Source: Streptomyces sp. NBC_00576
GTDB taxonomy: Bacteria; Actinomycetota; Actinomycetes; Streptomycetales; Streptomycetaceae
Length of the DNA: 64,000 nucleotides
Assembly (NCBI RefSeq): GCF_036345175.1
Contig: NZ_CP107780.1
Coordinates: 1,860,001 to 1,924,000 of the forward strand
Direction: 5' to 3'
Shown in pieces: positions 49,390 to 59,400 of the stretch. A model generated the notes under the pieces. It saw only the letters and a program-made list of their open reading frames with translations, searched no databases and was not told where the DNA came from. Every line of letters begins with the position of its first letter. Positions within the stretch are counted from its first letter, which is position 1. The translations under genes and the position numbers were made by a program.

Positions 49390-51840
49390 TCAGCCCGGTT
49401 CGTGAACACCCCCAGGGCGGCCGTCTCTTGGGTGCGGAATGATTGTAGGCGCCAGGGCCGACGACGTCCGTGGGGCTAGCCGCTCCTGGAGCCGCAGATG
49501 CCGGAACTGGTAGATGGCGCCGGCCTGTCGGAGTACTCCGCGGGCGTGCGCGTCCTGCATGAAGGCCATCAGCCGCCAGGGCAGCTGCCCGCGGGCCGCG
49601 AGCCAGAGGCGGGCGGCTACCCACCGTCCCCAGGCACTCAAGGCGAGTGCCGTGGAGCCCATGGTCAGCCACATCTGGCCGCAACCTCCGCGGAGGTTGC
49701 CCGGGTTGGCGTCCCACAGGGCCGCGAACAGCAGCGCGCCCGAGAGCGTGGCCAGGAAGGCGGCTCGGGCCAGTGCGGCCGTGCGGTCGTGGCGCAGACT
49801 GCGTGTGGGCGTCGCGACCGTTGCGACATCAATGGGACGGTCCAGCGAATGGAACAGCCCTCCGATCAGCACCGAGATCCCTCCGAGGAATCCGCCGGCC
49901 GCAGCTCCGAGCCCCAGCGAGGCCAGCGGCGTGGGCGTCGCCTCCCGCGCTGCCTCTGCGATCAGCGCACCGAGAGTGAAGATCACCGCCCCGGCTTGTG
50001 CGCCCACCACCGTGCCCAGGAGCAGGGCACGCCCGAGACGGCGGGCACTGAGCCCGCTGGTGCCTCGCCGGGGCAGGAGCACAGGCAGCGGAGTGCGCCG
50101 GATGCCGAAGAAGCCGAAGGCCAGTGCGGTCATCAGCCCGAAGCTCAGCTGGAATCCCTCGCGCTCCGCCCAGAACGCCCAATCAACCCGGCCGTCCGTT
50201 GCGTCCTTGTGGCCCCACAGCCACTCCTGGTCGGCCAGCCACTTGGTGAGGCTGTCGACAAGGACCACGGTTAGCACGATCAGTGTCTTGCGTGCCCGGA
50301 GGAAAGGCAGCCGACGTCCGGGCCAGGCGTGGGCACGTGGGGTCAGCAGGGCGATCCCCAGGCTGAAGCCTATGATCCAGGGGATTTTGACCAGCAGGAA
50401 GTACTGCGGCTCACCGGTATCCCAGAACCCTGCGTACACGTTGGAATCCAGGCTTGCGAACAGCAGGGTCAGTACGATCCATGCGCCCAGGACGGAGAAG
50501 AGGGCAGGTGCAAGTGCCCGGAACACCCGGGGCGTGGCGGCTTCCAGACGCCACCAGGCGACCACTCCGTCGCCCTCGTTCCAGGCGTGCCGGGCCAGGC
50601 GGCCCAGCCATTTCCGGGCCTGTGCGGCGGTCCACGGCGCGGTGGAGGACGGGCTGTAGACGGCGGGAAGGTAGGCATCGAGCAAATGCTCTTCGATTTG
50701 CTGCGGCGTACGGAACCGTTCGTCGAGCAGCCGGGTGGGTTCGCTGCGGGAGCCGTCGCAGATTGCCCGCGCCATCGCCACCATCAGGGGTGAGCTGAGT
50801 ACGGTGCGTAGTGCGACAGCCGGTGTTCCTTCGGGATCCTGGCGCAGCCGCTCCAGAACGGGTGCCCATGCGGTCTCCAGTCGTCCGTCGGGCGTGCGCA
50901 GGGGCGGTGCCGTGGCGGCCAGGTAGGAGCAGGCCGTCTCCAGCTCCACCGACTTCAGCTCCAGGACGGTGGAGGCGGTCAGTACGTCGGTGGATTCGAC
51001 GACACGCACATATTCCTCCCGGCGGCTGGTCAGCAGTAGCGGGGTGTTCGCGTCGAGCTCTGCATTGAGGCGACGCAGCGCCAAGGGACGCAGAGATACG
51101 GGGAGTTCGTCGAATCCGTCCAGGATGGGAAGGATGTGCTCGCGGGCAAGAAGTTCCCGCGCGGTGGCCCCGCCCGGAGTGGTGGCCCCCAGCGCTTCGT
51201 AGTCGGTGGCCAGGCGCTGAGCCAGCCAGTCGACCAGGGAAACACGCTCCGCGTCCCACGTGGCCAGTGGAAAGATCACCGGCAGTGGACGACCCTGCGG
51301 CAGTCTCTCGAGCAGGCTCAGGGTGAAGCGTATCGCCAGGACACTTTTTCCGGCTCCCGCGCCGCCAAGGATCACCACACGCCGGGCCGGGCAGGTGGCG
51401 AACGCCTCCACCAGCTCGTCGACCCCGCCGGGCCTCTCAAGCAAGCCGGAGACTGCGTCGTACCGCAGGTTGTGAAGGTGATCGCCGAGGCCGAGATCAG
51501 CCCGTACCCAGCGGACATCCATCGGGGCCGGATCCTGCAGCCGCCGCAGACGCGCCTCGGCCCTCCACTGGCCGCGCACCGCAACAGTAAGGGCTTCCGC
51601 AGCGCGCTCCAGGCGGCTGTCCAAGTTTTCGGACGGCGCCCCAAGGAACCGGGTGAGCAGGGGCGCGGCTACGGCCGCGACTCCGGTGAGGCACAGTGCC
51701 AGGACCGCGAACAGGTCCTGCCGCTCATCATCCGTCACGTCCGATGTGGCCACCACCAGCCCAGCGGCCACTACCAGGACCATGGCTCCGAAGCCCAGCG
51801 CAAGCAACAACTTGACTCCGGAATCGCGTGGTTGTCGCAT
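49390..51840 (-). CDS. Integral-membrane NACHT NTPase
   Basis: 816 residues, with GGGGAGGATGGG before the ATG. Two N-terminal transmembrane helices (LLLALGFGAMVLVVAAGLVV and LFAVLALCLTGVAAVAAPLL) are followed by a NACHT domain: Walker A ILGGAGAGKSVLAIRF (about residue 157) and Walker B ILPILDGFDELP with LLLTSRREEY. Then comes a helical region and six or more transmembrane helices (residues 450-750). The C-terminal tail has GAIYQFRHLRLQERLAP, a signature I know from actinobacterial NACHT proteins. Such proteins are thought to be sensors or effectors in anti-phage or interbacterial conflict. Confidence 0.85.
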   Translation of the reverse strand: MRQPRDSGVKLLLALGFGAMVLVVAAGLVVATSDVTDDERQDLFAVLALCLTGVAAVAAPLLTRFLGAPSENLDSRLERAAEALTVAVRGQWRAEARLRRLQDPAPMDVRWVRADLGLGDHLHNLRYDAVSGLLERPGGVDELVEAFATCPARRVVILGGAGAGKSVLAIRFTLSLLERLPQGRPLPVIFPLATWDAERVSLVDWLAQRLATDYEALGATTPGGATARELLAREHILPILDGFDELPVSLRPLALRRLNAELDANTPLLLTSRREEYVRVVESTDVLTASTVLELKSVELETACSYLAATAPPLRTPDGRLETAWAPVLERLRQDPEGTPAVALRTVLSSPLMVAMARAICDGSRSEPTRLLDERFRTPQQIEEHLLDAYLPAVYSPSSTAPWTAAQARKWLGRLARHAWNEGDGVVAWWRLEAATPRVFRALAPALFSVLGAWIVLTLLFASLDSNVYAGFWDTGEPQYFLLVKIPWIIGFSLGIALLTPRAHAWPGRRLPFLRARKTLIVLTVVLVDSLTKWLADQEWLWGHKDATDGRVDWAFWAEREGFQLSFGLMTALAFGFFGIRRTPLPVLLPRRGTSGLSARRLGRALLLGTVVGAQAGAVIFTLGALIAEAAREATPTPLASLGLGAAAGGFLGGISVLIGGLFHSLDRPIDVATVATPTRSLRHDRTAALARAAFLATLSGALLFAALWDANPGNLRGGCGQMWLTMGSTALALSAWGRWVAARLWLAARGQLPWRLMAFMQDAHARGVLRQAGAIYQFRHLRLQERLAPRTSSALAPTIIPHPRDGRPGGVHEPG

Positions 51841-52080
51841 CCCATCCTCCCCACCCCGGGCACGCTGCCCTGCTTCGCAGCGTCCTCACTGTGCGCAACG
51901 CGCCTCACGTCACCGGGTTATCGGCGCTTGGAAGCACGCACAGCGCGCACCGGAGCCCGCAATCGCAAACACGACACGCTGGCGCAGACGCCATCGGCTT
52001 CGAAATCTCGGTAGGCACCAGCCCGAGGTTTCGCCCCGGCCGTGCGGAAAAGGGCTGCGCCGCGAAAGCCCGGTCCGGGC

Positions 52081-53181
52081 ATGATTTCCACCGTGCATGA
52101 GGACGAGAACGATCGCGGGCGGGCACGATACACGCTGACCGGGACTGAGCATGGCCATGCCTGGGGCGTCTGCGCCGAGGCGGAGGGGCTGTTCGGGGAA
52201 CCCCTGCGTGGGACATACGAGCTGTTCGGCTGGGTTGGCGAAGGAGCGGAGGTGCACGGCTGGGCCGGCAGCCGGGTGTGGTTGGTGCCGGAAGACGAGG
52301 CACTCGGGCCCTGGCTGCTGGAGGACGCGGAGAGCGTAGGGCAACTGCTCGCGACAGACAGCCTCGTACTCACCGGTCTGGACGACTACGAAGGTCCGCC
52401 CGAGGGGCACAGGGGTCCCGTCCGAGTGCACGACGGGCACCGATGGCTGGGCTCCTGCCGGGAATTCGCCCGTGTCCTGCCGCCCGAGCAGCAGGTGGCG
52501 CCCCCGCTCGTCCTGCGAGGGCTCGCCCACGGTGACCGGCTGCGGGCAGCACTGACAAAGGGCACCCGGCGGGCACTGGATCTGGAGGAGGCCGCCCTGG
52601 AGATACAGGACGACCGGGGCGAGCCGCTCACCGAACGACTGCTGTGGGCCCAAGTCAGCACCTGGCGCCCATCCCCCTACGGGACGAATCTGATCGACCT
52701 GGAGCTCCACGGCGAGCTCTTCACGCCCGTTCCCGAATACGCCCGGCCCATCTGGGAGCGCTGGTTCGCCGGGCCGCCGGACACTCTGGGTGCCTGGGCC
52801 GGCCTGGACACCCGCCGCCGCGGGGCCTGGCTCGATCTCGTCCGAGAACGGGCCTGCCGGCGTACCCACCATGACCGGCCCGCTGATCATGCCTATGAAC
52901 TCGCCGGTCGGCCCATCACCGACGTACCGGGCCTCTACCTGGCACTCGGCGACGCGGTGAACGGTCCGGGCGGCTACTTCGGCGGCTGCCTCGACGCCCT
53001 CGACGACTGCCTGCGCGGCACCTTCGGCTACACCGCCCCCGCAACCCTGCTCTGGCGGGACGTCGCGACCGCACGAGAGCACCTGTCCCGGACCCTCACA
53101 CCGGACGGCCGGCCCTACAACCTGTTCGCCGGACTCCTCGATGTCCTGGCCGAGAGCGGGATGCACGTCACCCTGGCGTGA
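52081..53181 (+). CDS. Protein with C-terminal barstar-like domain
   Basis: 366 residues from ATG 52081. The last 90 residues match barstar (ribonuclease inhibitor): GRPITDVPGLYLALGDAVNG, GGYFGGCLDALDDCLRGTFG, and the acidic helix with DALDD that plugs the barnase active site. The first 270 residues carry another domain (YTLTGTEHGHAWGVCAEAEG, LFGEPLRGTYELFGWVGEGA, and DLELHGELFTPVPEYA) which I do not recognise. No barnase-like toxin lies nearby. It may be an orphan immunity protein, or may use the barstar fold to sense another nuclease. Confidence 0.75.
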   Translation: MISTVHEDENDRGRARYTLTGTEHGHAWGVCAEAEGLFGEPLRGTYELFGWVGEGAEVHGWAGSRVWLVPEDEALGPWLLEDAESVGQLLATDSLVLTGLDDYEGPPEGHRGPVRVHDGHRWLGSCREFARVLPPEQQVAPPLVLRGLAHGDRLRAALTKGTRRALDLEEAALEIQDDRGEPLTERLLWAQVSTWRPSPYGTNLIDLELHGELFTPVPEYARPIWERWFAGPPDTLGAWAGLDTRRRGAWLDLVRERACRRTHHDRPADHAYELAGRPITDVPGLYLALGDAVNGPGGYFGGCLDALDDCLRGTFGYTAPATLLWRDVATAREHLSRTLTPDGRPYNLFAGLLDVLAESGMHVTLA

Positions 53182-53346
53182 GCGATTCCCCGACGCCATG
53201 CACCGACGCCACCACCGCGTCCGGCGACGCGGAGTTGCCGCATCCATCACACGGAGGCGAATCGAGCCACCCTGTGGCTCCAGCGCATATCAGCCTTCGC
53301 CGCAGCCAGGAGCGCATGGAACCTGCTGGACGAAGCCGCTCGCACG

Positions 53347-53607
53347 ATGTGCACCTGGGACAGCATCTGGAACCAGTACAAGGCACAGGACCACATCGCC
53401 GCATGGCTCCAAGTACTCCAGAGGGAATCCGCAGTCCTTCTGGCCGCTGCCCTTGAGGAATATGCACTCTGTGCCAAGCATTTCGTTGGTCTTCCCGGCC
53501 AAGGCGAGTTGGATCCACAGATCGGCGAGGCCATCAGGAAAGCTGCTCACACATCGCGGGCAAGGATGTTCGTGCGCCGGAGACCCGTTCGGGACACCTT
53601 GGCGTGA
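53347..53607 (+). CDS. Hypothetical helical protein (possibly 5'-truncated by a frameshift)
   Basis: 86 residues from ATG 53347: TWDSIWNQYKAQDHIAAWLQ, VLQRESAVLLAAALEEYALC, LDPQIGEAIRKAAHTSRARM. The same frame stays open and protein-like for another 35 codons upstream (LWLQRISAFAAARSAWNLLD) but has no start. A second frame begins with GTG overlapping the barstar stop at 53178. The simplest reading is one gene, translationally coupled to the barstar gene and broken by a frameshift near 53240, with the ATG at 53347 as a possible internal start. Confidence 0.5.
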   Translation: MCTWDSIWNQYKAQDHIAAWLQVLQRESAVLLAAALEEYALCAKHFVGLPGQGELDPQIGEAIRKAAHTSRARMFVRRRPVRDTLA

Positions 53608-53889
53608 CCCTGACCTGACTCGTTCCGTGGTGAGGGCAGGCCGCTCAGAGCTGGGCATGTTCCTACCAGTAAGGCGGTGTGGACGCATGATCGGCCGGAC
53701 AAGTCCTAACGAGTTTGGGATCGGTCAGGTCGCGGTCCTCGGCGTGGTACAGACCCACTGAAGAAGGGAAGACCATGAGGCCAGAGGGCTGGTAAGCAAC
53801 GGCGGACGGCTTCCTCACCAGGGAACTCTGTTCGAGTCGTTGAGCGAAAACCCCTGCGACGGCGTCCCGGACGCCCCTACAGTCCGGGA

Positions 53890-54786
53890 ATGATCGAAAT
53901 ACCGACCTTCGCGGCCTGGATGGAGACAAACCGGTCCCAGGGCTTTCCCAACGCGGCAACCGCGTGGGCGGTTTATGACGACCGGGTGTATAGAGGCATG
54001 CAGGCCCTCCTCGCCCACCCGGAGGTCGTGGCGAACCGTCAGGAGGCTACCGTGGCGGAAATCGCAGCAACCGCCTTCCTCGAATCCGCTTTCGGCGCCG
54101 ACTGGGTGAAGGAAAGGTTCCCCCTCGCGGACCACCGGGAGGAACTCGGTCCCTGGGTGCACCAGGCCCGGCAGCGCCAGGAGTTGGCCAGGAGAGTGTT
54201 CGAGTTTCAGAGCGAACCATGGTTCGCTGACTTCCTCTCCTACACCAAGACGAACGAGGTCGCATCGGCGATCTTCGAAGCCGACGTCCTCCAGACCCTC
54301 ATGCGCATGCCCGTCGGCATCACCAGGGTGACCGAGTCGGGAGTCAAGGGCCAGGACTTCGATATCCTCCTCAACTTGGCGCACATTGGCGACGTCGCCG
54401 TCGAAGTGAAGTACAAGGAGGACGACACACCCTTCTCCGAGGCCACGGTTCGCAATACCGTCAAGGGTGCGGCCAAACAACTGCCGCGGAACCAAGTCGG
54501 GTGGCTGTTCATCCACGTCCCGACTGCCTGGGTAAGCCCTGGTCGCGGGGACGAATATCACGAGGCGCTCTTCGAGGCGCTGCGCCACACGTCCCGGATC
54601 GGCGTCGTCTTCACTGCCGTCGACAAACCCTTCCATGACAAGAAGGCGGGGAAGATTCGGCATCGGCGATTCTGGGACCCGTACAAGGACGAAGGCGCGT
54701 CGCAGGAACTGTGGGAGGCCGCCCTCCTTCTGCGAGATTTCCTCGACAAGGGCTGGGACTTCTTCGCTCCGCGTGCCCCGTTCTAG
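53890..54786 (+). CDS. PD-(D/E)XK nuclease-like protein
   Basis: 298 residues. The core has TESGVKGQDFDILLNLAHIG (the first acidic residue) and then DVAVEVKYKED (ExK), the order and spacing of a restriction-endonuclease-like fold; the helix before it is SAIFEADVLQTLMRMPVG, providing a glutamate. The C-terminal part has WLFIHVPTAWVSPGRG. A role in DNA cleavage or nuclease-based defence is likely. It is a lone gene, 240-280 bases from its neighbours, with an IS110 fragment just downstream. Confidence 0.7.
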   Translation: MIEIPTFAAWMETNRSQGFPNAATAWAVYDDRVYRGMQALLAHPEVVANRQEATVAEIAATAFLESAFGADWVKERFPLADHREELGPWVHQARQRQELARRVFEFQSEPWFADFLSYTKTNEVASAIFEADVLQTLMRMPVGITRVTESGVKGQDFDILLNLAHIGDVAVEVKYKEDDTPFSEATVRNTVKGAAKQLPRNQVGWLFIHVPTAWVSPGRGDEYHEALFEALRHTSRIGVVFTAVDKPFHDKKAGKIRHRRFWDPYKDEGASQELWEAALLLRDFLDKGWDFFAPRAPF

Positions 54787-54939
54787 CTATGCGGCCCCAC
54801 CTCGTTTGTCCTGCACCACCGAGAAGACCCTACCGCCATGTCTGACGCGGTCACTGACCTGGGACCAGGACTCCGAGATGGCCACCAACCACACGCGGAA
54901 CCCTCATCGGCATCAGCCGGCAGGAGCTCCTCACCTCTC

Positions 54940-55063
54940 ACAGACGCCCCTATGATTGGGGGTCGATGGATACCGTCCTGACCAGGTTGAAGACCTCTCG
55001 GGCGGCATATCGCTTGAGGCATCGGATGATCTCACGGCGGGTCTTGCCCTCCTGGGTGCGGCG
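54940..55063 (-). mobile_element. IS110 right-end fragment
   Basis: The 86 bases 54978-55063 are identical to 20544-20629 in the intact element (the last codons of the transposase, encoding RREIIRCLKRYAAREVFNLV, and part of the end). Partial matches continue outwards to CTCAC-GACGCCCCTAT. The fragment ends abruptly at 55063, after GGGTGCGGCG. Same strand as the intact copy. Confidence 0.9.
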
Positions 55064-55261
55064 AGGTCGAGCCAGCGCGGCTGATCCGTGGTGACGATAC
55101 GGACGGCGACGGCCACGACCCCACAGGCGGAGCAGGCCACTGCGCCGGGCGGGCCAAGGCGGGCGCCGACACGCCACCCCGCCGGGCAACCCCTGACAAT
55201 GCCGCCCGCCCCCTCTGTTCCCCCTTTCACACTGACAGCCCGGCCGATGGCTGCTCAGCAC

Positions 55262-56446
55262 CTAGCGAAGCTCGTTGAGGACGTCCTCAAGCAGGTGGAA
55301 CCGCACGCGTTCTTGTTCGAGCCGCACATTCGGGCCGAACTCGCCGTCCACGAGGCTGTCGTAGACATCGGCTTCGTCCGGTGTGAGCGTGGCGAGCGGC
55401 CGGTGGGTGGGCGCATCTTCCTTCACCCACTGCCCGCGGTGCTCCAGGAGGGTGGGCCGGTTCATCAGGATCGACTGCGTGTGCGCGAAGCTCCGGCGCA
55501 GCCGGTCAAGGATACTGAAGCCGTGGGTATCCACATCGCCCCAGTAGACCAGGCGTACGTCGTACAGCCAGGACAGGGCGGACAGTTGGGTGACGGCGTA
55601 GCCGCCGCCGTGGATCACGATGCTGTGAGGCTGGTCGGGAAAGGCGAGGTAGGTGGTTTCGTTCTCGACGACATAGACAGTCGTGATGGCGGGCGGTGGC
55701 GCGGTGAACTCGTCCGCGCGCACCGTGAGTTCACTGAAGCCCGCCAGCGACTCGCCGCCGAGCAGCCGGAACCGCAGGTAGGCGGGTTTGCGCAGGAAGC
55801 GGAAGCGGGCGGCGAAGTCGGTGCGCGCGGCCTCGGCCTCGATGCGGTCTTCGGGAAGGCAGTGCTCGAGCAGGGTGGTCAGGATGGCTCTGTTCTGTTC
55901 GATGAACTTGGTGTCCACGCCCGGTACGTCGAGCTGGCGCAGGTAGACGGCCGGACCGAGGTAGTCGGTGATCCAGCGGATGGTGGCTTGGAGGCGTGGC
56001 CAGTCGGCTTCCCGTTGGACAACTTTCATCGGGTTCTCGGCCATCCACGTGGCCAGTGGGGGCAGGGTCTCGTTTGCGGCGGCGAGGAGAGACGCGTAGC
56101 GGTTGACCGTGTTGGTGACGCCGAGGAGTTTGAACAGGTCGTCGCGGCGCTCGATCCAGACCCGGGCGGGGGCGTTGTTCACGCCGGCGAGGCGTCCGCC
56201 GAGCCGCCGGTATTCGATGCGCAGGTGTCGGTGTGCTGCGGGAGCCCAGGACGTTGCCCAGGCGAGGACGTCGTCGTAGTGCTGGGTGATGTCGCCGGCC
56301 TTCGGACCCCGCAGGGGGACGGCGAGGGGTTCCCAGTCGCTGCCGTCGGCGACCTGGCTGAGGAACTCGCCGCGATCCCAGCGCTTGCGCAGGCGAGCGA
56401 CGACGTCGCGGGGCGTGGTCCAGTTCGGGGTGCTGGCGGTTGCCAT
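55262..56446 (-). CDS. jetD: Wadjet protein JetD (toprim-type DNase)
   Basis: 394 residues. The N-terminal part matches DUF3322 (VVARLRKRWDRGEF, HLRIEYRRLGGRLAG). The C-terminal DUF2220/toprim part has the acidic residues VVENETTYLAFP and VYWGDVDTHGFSILDRLR (E and DxD). JetD cuts circular DNA that has been extruded by the JetABC motor. Its ATG lies one base after the jetC stop. It completes the system, with no lesions in view. Confidence 0.88.
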   Translation of the reverse strand: MATASTPNWTTPRDVVARLRKRWDRGEFLSQVADGSDWEPLAVPLRGPKAGDITQHYDDVLAWATSWAPAAHRHLRIEYRRLGGRLAGVNNAPARVWIERRDDLFKLLGVTNTVNRYASLLAAANETLPPLATWMAENPMKVVQREADWPRLQATIRWITDYLGPAVYLRQLDVPGVDTKFIEQNRAILTTLLEHCLPEDRIEAEAARTDFAARFRFLRKPAYLRFRLLGGESLAGFSELTVRADEFTAPPPAITTVYVVENETTYLAFPDQPHSIVIHGGGYAVTQLSALSWLYDVRLVYWGDVDTHGFSILDRLRRSFAHTQSILMNRPTLLEHRGQWVKEDAPTHRPLATLTPDEADVYDSLVDGEFGPNVRLEQERVRFHLLEDVLNELR

Positions 56447-56447
56447 G

Positions 56448-59400
56448 TCAGCTCACCTGTCCGGATACGGGCTGCAGGGCGGCCAGGGTGTGGGCGAGGC
56501 GTTCTTGGCGGTACTGGGCGATGGTCAGGGTGCGCAGGCGGGAGTGGTGTCCGGTGGGGTTGTCGACGAAGCCCACGGCGGAAACGTAGGGCTCGATGAC
56601 GTGAATCTTCTGCAGGGGCGTGACGATGAGGAGTTGCAGGCCGAGGCGCTTGAAGAGGTCCAGGGCGAAGCGGGCGGATTCCTCCGAGCCACGGCCGAAG
56701 GCTTCGTCGATGACAACGAACCGGAACGTGCGGCTCCTGTTGCTGGTGGTGTCGAGCTTGAACTGGTAGGCGAGGGAGGCGGCCAGGATGGTGTAGGCGA
56801 GCTTCTCCTTCTGCCCGCCGGACTTGCCGCCGGAGTCGGAGTACACCTCGTACTCGGAGTTGTCCTCGCGGCGCCGTTCGCTGGCGCTGAAGACGAACCA
56901 GTAGCGCACGTCGGTGACGCGCTTGGTCCAGGCACGATCCGCATCCGTGTACCCCTCGCGGCCCTTGAAGCGTTCGATCAGGCGCTGGACCTGGTGGAAC
57001 TTCTCTTCGGAGTACAGGTCGGAATCGTCGCCCGACAGGACGTCGTCGGTGCAGGCTCGCAGTTCCGCGGTGAACTCGCGGATCTCGGTGTTCGGGGTCT
57101 GCTCGGGCTTGAGCATGATGTAGCGGCCCGGGTTGTAGTCGATGCCGGCCAGCGACTCGTTGATGGTGGCGATGCGCTCGCCGATCTCATCGGCCCAGAT
57201 GTTCAACTGTGCATGGAATCCTGCGACTTCGCGGATCACGTTGGTCTTCAGATACGTGCGGAACTGATCCTCAAAGCGAGGCAGGTCGTCGGCGACGAGC
57301 CGCTGGTGCAGGGCGCGGTAGCCACCGGCGGAGGCGACGGAGTCATCGAGCTCGTTGGTCTCGGCCGGGTAGTTGGTGCGGAAGGTGCCCATCTGGGAGG
57401 CGATCGCCTGGGCGAGGCGGGTCTGCTCTTTGCCCCAGCGGTTCTTCTGAGTTGTCAGCTCCTCGCGCAGCCGGGTCTCGGTCTGGCCGCACTCCTGCGC
57501 GGTACGGCACGTCAACCGGGCGGTGGCCAGGCGCTGTTCGAGGGCCGGAGAGTGGGCCTGTGCATCGGCGGCGGCCGGTTCATCGAGTACGGCGCGGGCC
57601 GCATCGCGGGCGTGGATGGCCGTGTCCCGCTCGCCCGACACCTTCCCCCAGTTCTGGTTCGCCTTCTCGTAGGCGGCTTCCTGCTCTCCGATCTCGACGG
57701 CGATCTCCTCCAGGTGGCGGGTGAGTTCGTCCAGGTCCTTGGAGTCGGCCTGAAGGCGCTGCTTCTCCTTGGCCAGCTCGGTGATGTGCCGCACAGCGGA
57801 GGTCCAGTCGATCTCGCTGTAGTCGCGCATCGCCGCCAGCCGGTCGAGGACCTTGTCGCGGCTGATGGAGTCCTCGTGGGCGGCTTCCAGGCCGCGCTTC
57901 TTGCCGGCCATCTCGCGCTGGGCGGCGTGGACCCGGCCCGCCTGGTCCACGAGGGCATCGATCTTCGCCTGGTTCGTCCAGCCCAGCACGTAGGTGCTGC
58001 GGTCGTCGATGCGGGTGCTGTCGTTCTTCTCGTGGCGGCCCCGCGCTCCCTTGATCAGTCCCTGTGCGGTGACGGCCAGTTCGGCATGCCGGAAGTCCTC
58101 CAGGGTGAGCACGCAGGTGTGCGACGCACGGCGTTCGAGCTCACCGGCCACCCACGGGGCGAAGGATGAGTCGTCGCGTACTTCGAGTTTGGCGAACAGT
58201 GCGGCCGAAGGGGCTGCCTGGGGGCGCCGGGGCGGGAGCTTGTCGGGGACGCGGAAGTAGACCAGCTTCGTCCCCAGGTGGTGGTTGTTGATCCACTCGG
58301 AGACGCGGGCGTACTGATCGCCAGGGACGAGGAGGGACAGGGCGAAGCCGCGCAGCAGCCGCTCGGCGGCGCCGGCCCAGGCTTGTTCCCCGTCGCTCAC
58401 CTGGATGAGTTCGCCGGAAAACGGCAAGGCGCTCTCCTCGATGCCGAGTTCGCGGCACAGGCGGGCGCGTACCTCCAGCTGCCGGCGAGGGACGTTGCTG
58501 CGGCGCGAGCGCAGGCTGACCAGATCCTTGTTGAGGTCCTCTGCCTGCTGGTGCAGGCGATCGGCGTCGACCGCGAGCGTCTCCAGGGCTGTGAGCGACT
58601 CCTGCTTGCCCGCGGCGACGTCGTGCTGGGCCCGGGAGATCTCCTCCAGGCGGTCGGTGAACTGGGCCTGATCAGTGACCGGGGCCAACTCGGCCTGTTC
58701 CAGCAGGAGGGCATGCTCGCGGGCGCGCCTGTCCCGTGTCGTGCGCAGTCGCTCCGTCTCCTCGATCTGGCGCTCCAGTTCGCCCAGCCGCCCGCCGCCC
58801 AGGCCCTCACGCTGCAGTTCCCACCGGCGCTCCTGGCCCCGCAGCCGCTCCAGCTCGTCCTTCGCTGCCTTCATCTGACTGTCCAGGCGGGCCAGCGACC
58901 GTTCCAGGTCGGTGCGCTCGGCCTCATGCAGGACCGAGGTGCGCTCGGCGATGAAGTACCGCAGGGCGGCCTGCTGGGCCTCGGCCTCCTCGATCCGCGC
59001 GGCCAGGCCCTCGTAGGTGTGGCAGTCCTTGAGCAGCGGGGTGAGGGCCTCGATCTGGGCGCGGGCCCGCTGAACGGATTTGTAAGTGGTGGTCAGGGCG
59101 TCGAAGTGGCTGACGATGTTGTCGGTCATGGCGGCCGCGTCGAATGGTTCGAGCATGTGGCTGCGCACGAAGTCGTCCAGGCTGCCCACCGACTTCATCG
59201 ACACCGTCTGGTGGAAGAGATCCAGGGCCTGCTCGGACTCGATGCCCATGCGGCGCCGGAAGTCCTTGCTGTAGGGCGGGAACGTCTTGTGCACGCGGAC
59301 ATCGTCGGCGTCGAGGCGCTTCTTCAGGGCCCGCACTTCGGTGCCGAAGTCGGCGAAGTCGCCGGCGACGGACAGAGCCCGGTCGGCGACGAGGAACAGC

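Noticed and set aside
52081..53607. Barnase-barstar toxin-immunity pair
   Set aside because: No barnase-like sequence with the expected catalytic residues is seen near the barstar-domain gene.
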